Part shown: positions 40,983 through 43,884 of the stretch, one piece after another | Position numbering within the stretch: position 1 is the first letter of the stretch | How the letters are laid out: each line of letters opens with the position of its first letter | NCBI GenBank assembly: GCA_022787425.1 | Contig: JALFWB010000012.1 | Span: 1-43,884, forward strand | Reading direction: 5' to 3' | Length of the DNA stretch: 43,884 nucleotides | Source: Akkermansia sp. | GTDB lineage: Bacteria; Verrucomicrobiota; Verrucomicrobiia; Verrucomicrobiales; Akkermansiaceae | Notes under the pieces: model-generated | Told to the model about the DNA's origin: nothing | The model's database searches: none | Seen by the model: the letters and a program-made list of their open reading frames with translations, nothing else | Made by a program: the position numbers and the translations under genes

Positions 40983-43157
40983 TCATCCGCGCAGTTGCTT
41001 GATGCGGTCGCGGAGTACGGCGGCGGTCTCGAAGTCCAGCTTGGCGGCGGCGGCGCGCATTTCCTTCTCCAACTGCGCAATGCGCTCCTCCGGTCCGGTC
41101 GGTTCGGTGTCGGACTCCGCTGCATCGAGCACATCTTCCTCCAACTCCTCATCCGGGGTGTAGAGGCGCAGGGTGCTCTGGTCTGCGCGGGCCACGGAGT
41201 GCGGCACGATGCCGTGGGCGGCGTTGTAGGCCAGCTGTACGGCGCGTCGGCGGTCGCTTTCCTCCACTAAGCGGCGGATGGAGTCGGTGATCACATCGCA
41301 GAAGAGCACGCATTCGCCGTGCACATGGCGTGCGGCGCGGCCCGCTGTCTGCACCAGGCTGGTCTCGTTGCGTAAGAATCCTTCCTTGTCCGCATCGAGA
41401 ATGCACACCAGCGAGACCTCCGGCAGGTCCAGGCCCTCTCGCAGCAGGTTGATGCCTACCAGGATGTCCACCTTGCCGGAGCGCAGTTTGCGCAGAATCT
41501 CCACGCGTTCGATGGCGTCTACATCGGCATGGATGTATTCTACATTCAGCCCCGTGCTGCACAGGTAGTCCCGCAGGTCCTCCGCCGTGCGCTTGGTGAG
41601 GGTGGTGATGAGCACGCGCTCTCGCGCGCTGACGCGCCGGCGGCAGAGCTCGATGGTTTTGTCGATCTGCCCCTCCAGCGGCAGCAGGGTAATGCGCGGC
41701 TCCGGCAGACCGGTGGGGCGGATGAGCTGCTCCACGATGAGCGGCTGCCCCAGGCGGGTCGGGTCGAAGTCCTCCACCGGGGCATCGCTGGGATGCGGTG
41801 CGACCCGGAGCTCGGATAGATTGTGGAAGAAGACCCCCTTGAAACCCTCCGGGGCGTGGGTGATGGCCCGGCTGGCCTCTGCGCTGCGGCTGTGGGTATT
41901 GCCCCGCCGTGCCTTGAGAATGGGCGTGTAGCCTTTCTTGCCCGGCACGCAGTTCACATATTCAAAAGCCCCGGGGGTGGCACTCACGTAGACCAGCTGG
42001 GCTTGGCGCGCCATGAACTCATCGAAGCGCAGGGGGCGGTTATCCAGCGCGCTGGGCAGGCGGAAGCCGTGGTCGATGAGTACCTGCTTGCGCGAGCGGT
42101 CGCCTTCATACATGCCGCCGATCTGCGGGATGGTAGCGTGCGATTCATCGATGATGGTCAGGTGGTCCGCCGGGAAGTAGTCCTGCAGGGTGGACGGCGT
42201 GGAACCCGGCGCACGGCCCGCCAGGTGGCGGCTGTAGTTTTCAATGCCCTTGCAGAAGCCGATCTCGTTGATGAGCTCCAGGTCGTATTCCGTGCGCATC
42301 TTGAGCCGCTGGGCCTCGATGAGCTTGTTCTGCGACTCCAGCCAAGCGATGCGCTCCGCCAGCTCCCGCCGGATGGAGCGGATGGCGCTCTCCCGTTTCT
42401 CCGGGGCAGAGACGTACTGCTTGACGGGGAAGAAGAGGTAGCTCGCCATGCGCTCGCGTACGCGTCCCGTGCCCGCATCCACCAGGGAGATGGCGTCGAT
42501 TTCGTCGCCGAAGAACTCGATGCGCACCACCTCGCCGTCGCTCTGTGCCGGGTAGACATCTACCACATCGCCGCGCACACGGAACCTGCCGCGTTGGAAG
42601 TCGTAGTCGTTCCGCTCGAAGAGCAGCTCGGTGAGCCGGGCGAGCATTTCATCGCGCTCCAGCTCCTGCCCCACGCTCACGCTCAGGGTCAGTTGGCGGT
42701 AATCCTCCGGCGCGCCCAAGCCGTAGATGCAGGAGACGGAGGCCACCACGATGACATCGCGCCGCAGCAGCAGGGAGCGCATGGCGTTCAGGCACAGGCG
42801 GTCGATTTCGTCGTTGATGGCGCTGTCTTTTTCGATGTAGGTATCCGTGCTGGCAATGTAGGCCTCCGGCTGGTAGTAATCGAAATACGAGACGAAGTAC
42901 TCCACGGCATTGTGCGGGAAGAACGACTTGAGCTCCGAGTAGAGTTGGGCGGCTAGGGTCTTGTTGTGCGAGAGGACGAGCACGGGGCGGTCTTGCGCCG
43001 CGATGATGTTCGCCATGGTGAATGTTTTGCCGCTGCCCGTGACACCCAGCAGGCATTGGTGCTTATTGCCGGCCCGCAGGGATTTGAGGAGCTTGCCGAT
43101 GGCCTGTTCCTGGTCGCCCGAGGGCGTGTAGCGCGATTCGAGTTGAAAAATGCCCAT
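40983..43157 (-). CDS. uvrB: excinuclease ABC subunit B
   Basis: UvrB verifies DNA damage handed over by UvrA and recruits UvrC in nucleotide excision repair. The 724-aa protein has Walker A GVTGSGKT, the beta-hairpin region with YFVSYFDYYQPEAY, Walker B region DESHATIPQ, motif YVSATPG, helicase motifs TTLTKRTAEDL and GINLLREGLDLPEVSLV, and a C-terminal UVR domain (LEKEMRAAAAKLDFETAAVL). ATG 43157 (MGIFQLESRYTPSGDQ) matches the usual N-terminus; an in-frame ATG at 43178 would add seven residues. Upstream lies a divergent small membrane-protein gene with 49 bp between. Confidence 0.97.
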   Translation of the reverse strand: MGIFQLESRYTPSGDQEQAIGKLLKSLRAGNKHQCLLGVTGSGKTFTMANIIAAQDRPVLVLSHNKTLAAQLYSELKSFFPHNAVEYFVSYFDYYQPEAYIASTDTYIEKDSAINDEIDRLCLNAMRSLLLRRDVIVVASVSCIYGLGAPEDYRQLTLSVSVGQELERDEMLARLTELLFERNDYDFQRGRFRVRGDVVDVYPAQSDGEVVRIEFFGDEIDAISLVDAGTGRVRERMASYLFFPVKQYVSAPEKRESAIRSIRRELAERIAWLESQNKLIEAQRLKMRTEYDLELINEIGFCKGIENYSRHLAGRAPGSTPSTLQDYFPADHLTIIDESHATIPQIGGMYEGDRSRKQVLIDHGFRLPSALDNRPLRFDEFMARQAQLVYVSATPGAFEYVNCVPGKKGYTPILKARRGNTHSRSAEASRAITHAPEGFKGVFFHNLSELRVAPHPSDAPVEDFDPTRLGQPLIVEQLIRPTGLPEPRITLLPLEGQIDKTIELCRRRVSARERVLITTLTKRTAEDLRDYLCSTGLNVEYIHADVDAIERVEILRKLRSGKVDILVGINLLREGLDLPEVSLVCILDADKEGFLRNETSLVQTAGRAARHVHGECVLFCDVITDSIRRLVEESDRRRAVQLAYNAAHGIVPHSVARADQSTLRLYTPDEELEEDVLDAAESDTEPTGPEERIAQLEKEMRAAAAKLDFETAAVLRDRIKQLRG

Positions 43158-43171
43158 AGCACAATGCGGTA

Positions 43172-43200
43172 TTGACACGCGGGGCGTTTTGGTGCATCAT
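43172..43200 (+). promoter_or_regulatory. promoter of small membrane protein, TTGACA-17-CATCAT
   Basis: A perfect TTGACA (43172-43177) is followed after 17 bp by CATCAT (43195-43200), a 4/6 match to the -10 consensus. The ATG is at 43207, again nearly leaderless. Confidence 0.5.
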
Positions 43201-43206
43201 GCAGCC

Positions 43207-43572
43207 ATGTACATCCCCACGCAAGAAGAAAGATACAGCAAAGTGGCCAAAATTACGCTCTTTCTTTGTGTCATGCTTCCTTCTTCCGTTGTGTGCCTGG
43301 CCGGCGGGGAGCGTGGGCTCATGAATGTGCTGGCGGCATTCCTCTTCCCCCCCGGGCTGATTTTCCAGTCCATCCTCGGGGTGTCCCTGTCCGCCGCCAT
43401 CTGTATCTCCGCCGCCCTGCAAGGAGCCGCCTTCTGGTGGCTTTCCCGCTTCTGCCGCCGCAGCCCCAAGGCCAAGATCACCATCGCGATTACCTGGGGA
43501 ATGAGCCTAGCCCTCCTCCTCCGCCTTCAGATTGCGTACCTTACATGGGCCGCCTACGCGCCCCGCTCCTGA
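43207..43572 (+). CDS. small integral membrane protein of unknown function
   Basis: Starting at ATG 43207 gives 121 aa with about three or four hydrophobic segments (KVAKITLFLCVMLPSSVVCL; LMNVLAAFLFPPGLIFQSIL; then AAICISAALQGAAFWWL and ITWGMSLALLLRLQIAYL). A short basic loop (RFCRRSPKAK) lies between the last two. No family motif is recognised. The start is chosen from promoter position. It is divergent from uvrB. Confidence 0.65.
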   Translation: MYIPTQEERYSKVAKITLFLCVMLPSSVVCLAGGERGLMNVLAAFLFPPGLIFQSILGVSLSAAICISAALQGAAFWWLSRFCRRSPKAKITIAITWGMSLALLLRLQIAYLTWAAYAPRS

Positions 43573-43590
43573 CTCCCCGGCGTGAGGGGT

Positions 43591-43749
43591 GCATTCTTAA
43601 TGCTGTGTCAAGCAGGAAAGTTGTATTTTCTTAAAAAAATCTCATTCTTTTAATGTGATCCTACCTGACACTTTCAACCTCTCTGTACCCTGAATCCGTC
43701 GTAAATCATTGATTGTCAATAACTTACATAGGGTGTGCATTAAGAATGC
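43591..43749. repeat. putative invertible promoter element (copy E), OFF orientation
   Basis: Two 13-bp sites, GCATTCTTAATGC (43591-43603) and GCATTAAGAATGC (43737-43749), are exact reverse complements, again with GCATT/AATGC arms, and start 146 bp apart as in copy D. TTGACA lies inside next to the far site on the minus strand (43611-43606), pointing away from the downstream gene. TTGATTGTCAA (43709-43719) lies 17 bp from the near site. Confidence 0.75.
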
Positions 43750-43751
43750 TG

Positions 43752-43757
43752 TATGCT
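43752..43757 (+). promoter_or_regulatory. -10 half of the split promoter of the right-edge gene
   Basis: TATGCT (43752-43757) lies 2 bp outside the near 13-bp site. As written, no -35 box is 17 bp upstream (TAGGGT). After inversion TTGACA would lie exactly 17 bp upstream. The leader to ATG 43834 would be about 70 nt. Confidence 0.55.
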
Positions 43758-43833
43758 GATGTTGTCGGGAGTGGCTAACTGCATGCTGCGGAGAAACTCT
43801 TGACGCGTCATCAACACACATTCACACAGCATT

Positions 43834-43884
43834 ATGAAACGAACATTGTTCAACACCATGATGGGCTGCCTTGCGGCCCTGTCC
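43834..43884 (+). CDS. start of a secreted-protein gene, cut by window edge
   Basis: Only 17 codons are visible: MKRTLFNTMMGCLAALS, the basic start and hydrophobic core of a signal peptide. The product is unknown. It is the first gene downstream of the invertible element at 43591-43749, so its expression may be phase variable. Confidence 0.6.
   Translation, partial: MKRTLFNTMMGCLAALS

Overview
The window looks like a chromosomal segment from a GC-rich member of the Verrucomicrobiota, most likely an Akkermansiaceae relative of Akkermansia. The main evidence is a five-gene minus-strand block at 12551-20273: a secretin, a PilP-position protein, an Amuc_1100-like protein, a PilM-type ATPase and a secreted protein. 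As I remember it, this matches the order of the Amuc_1098-Amuc_1102 pilus-like locus of A. muciniphila, but the proteins read as clearly diverged, so the organism is probably not A. muciniphila itself. The host assignment is recognition from memory, not a database result.

Layout. 1-629: mostly non-coding, with a possible frameshifted gene remnant. 660-2676: small exported protein plus ATPase and permease of a zinc/manganese-type ABC transporter. 2735-10433: tightly packed operon of a major pseudopilin, DAHP synthase, a bifunctional lipid acyltransferase, LptD and a NifA-like sigma-54 activator. 10512-12278: HAD phosphatase and convergent galE. 12551-20273: the pilus-like locus. 20454-21691: lgt, then tRNA-Tyr and tRNA-Val. 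21954-29607: an island, visibly richer in A/T, coding only for GTPases of the dynamin type plus a small coiled-coil protein. 29955-31602: tRNA-Ser(GCT), mdh, tRNA-Ser(GGA). 31821-35348: corA-argB-nadK-hypothetical operon. 35565-37596: folE2, rpsR, rpmG and a DksA/TraR-like gene on the minus strand. 37803-43572: malQ, fabI, a small YbjN-like gene, uvrB and a small membrane protein. 43834 onward: start of a secreted-protein gene cut by the window edge.

The most interesting system is the dynamin-like operon together with its promoter. Three large GTPases (760, 617 and 814 aa), a 210-aa GTPase domain protein and a 78-aa coiled-coil partner are encoded one after another. Immediately upstream, two 13-bp sites that are exact reverse complements (29625-29637 and 29771-29783) enclose a short segment. 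A -35 box lies inside the segment next to the far site and points away from the operon; a -10 box lies outside next to the near site. Inverting the segment would bring TTGACT to 18 bp from TATAGT and create a promoter. A second element of the same design, with the same 146-bp offset between sites, lies in front of the secreted-protein gene at the right edge (43591-43749); there inversion would place TTGACA 17 bp from TATGCT. Both are in the OFF orientation as written. I infer an ON/OFF switch by site-specific inversion with a split promoter, controlling a putative membrane-remodelling (possibly anti-phage) dynamin system and a surface or secreted protein. No recombinase is encoded in the window.

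Many genes here have near-consensus -35/-10 promoters with the ATG only about 7-13 nt after the -10 box, so very short-leader or leaderless mRNAs seem common. All functional calls come from reading motifs; no search or structure prediction was run.
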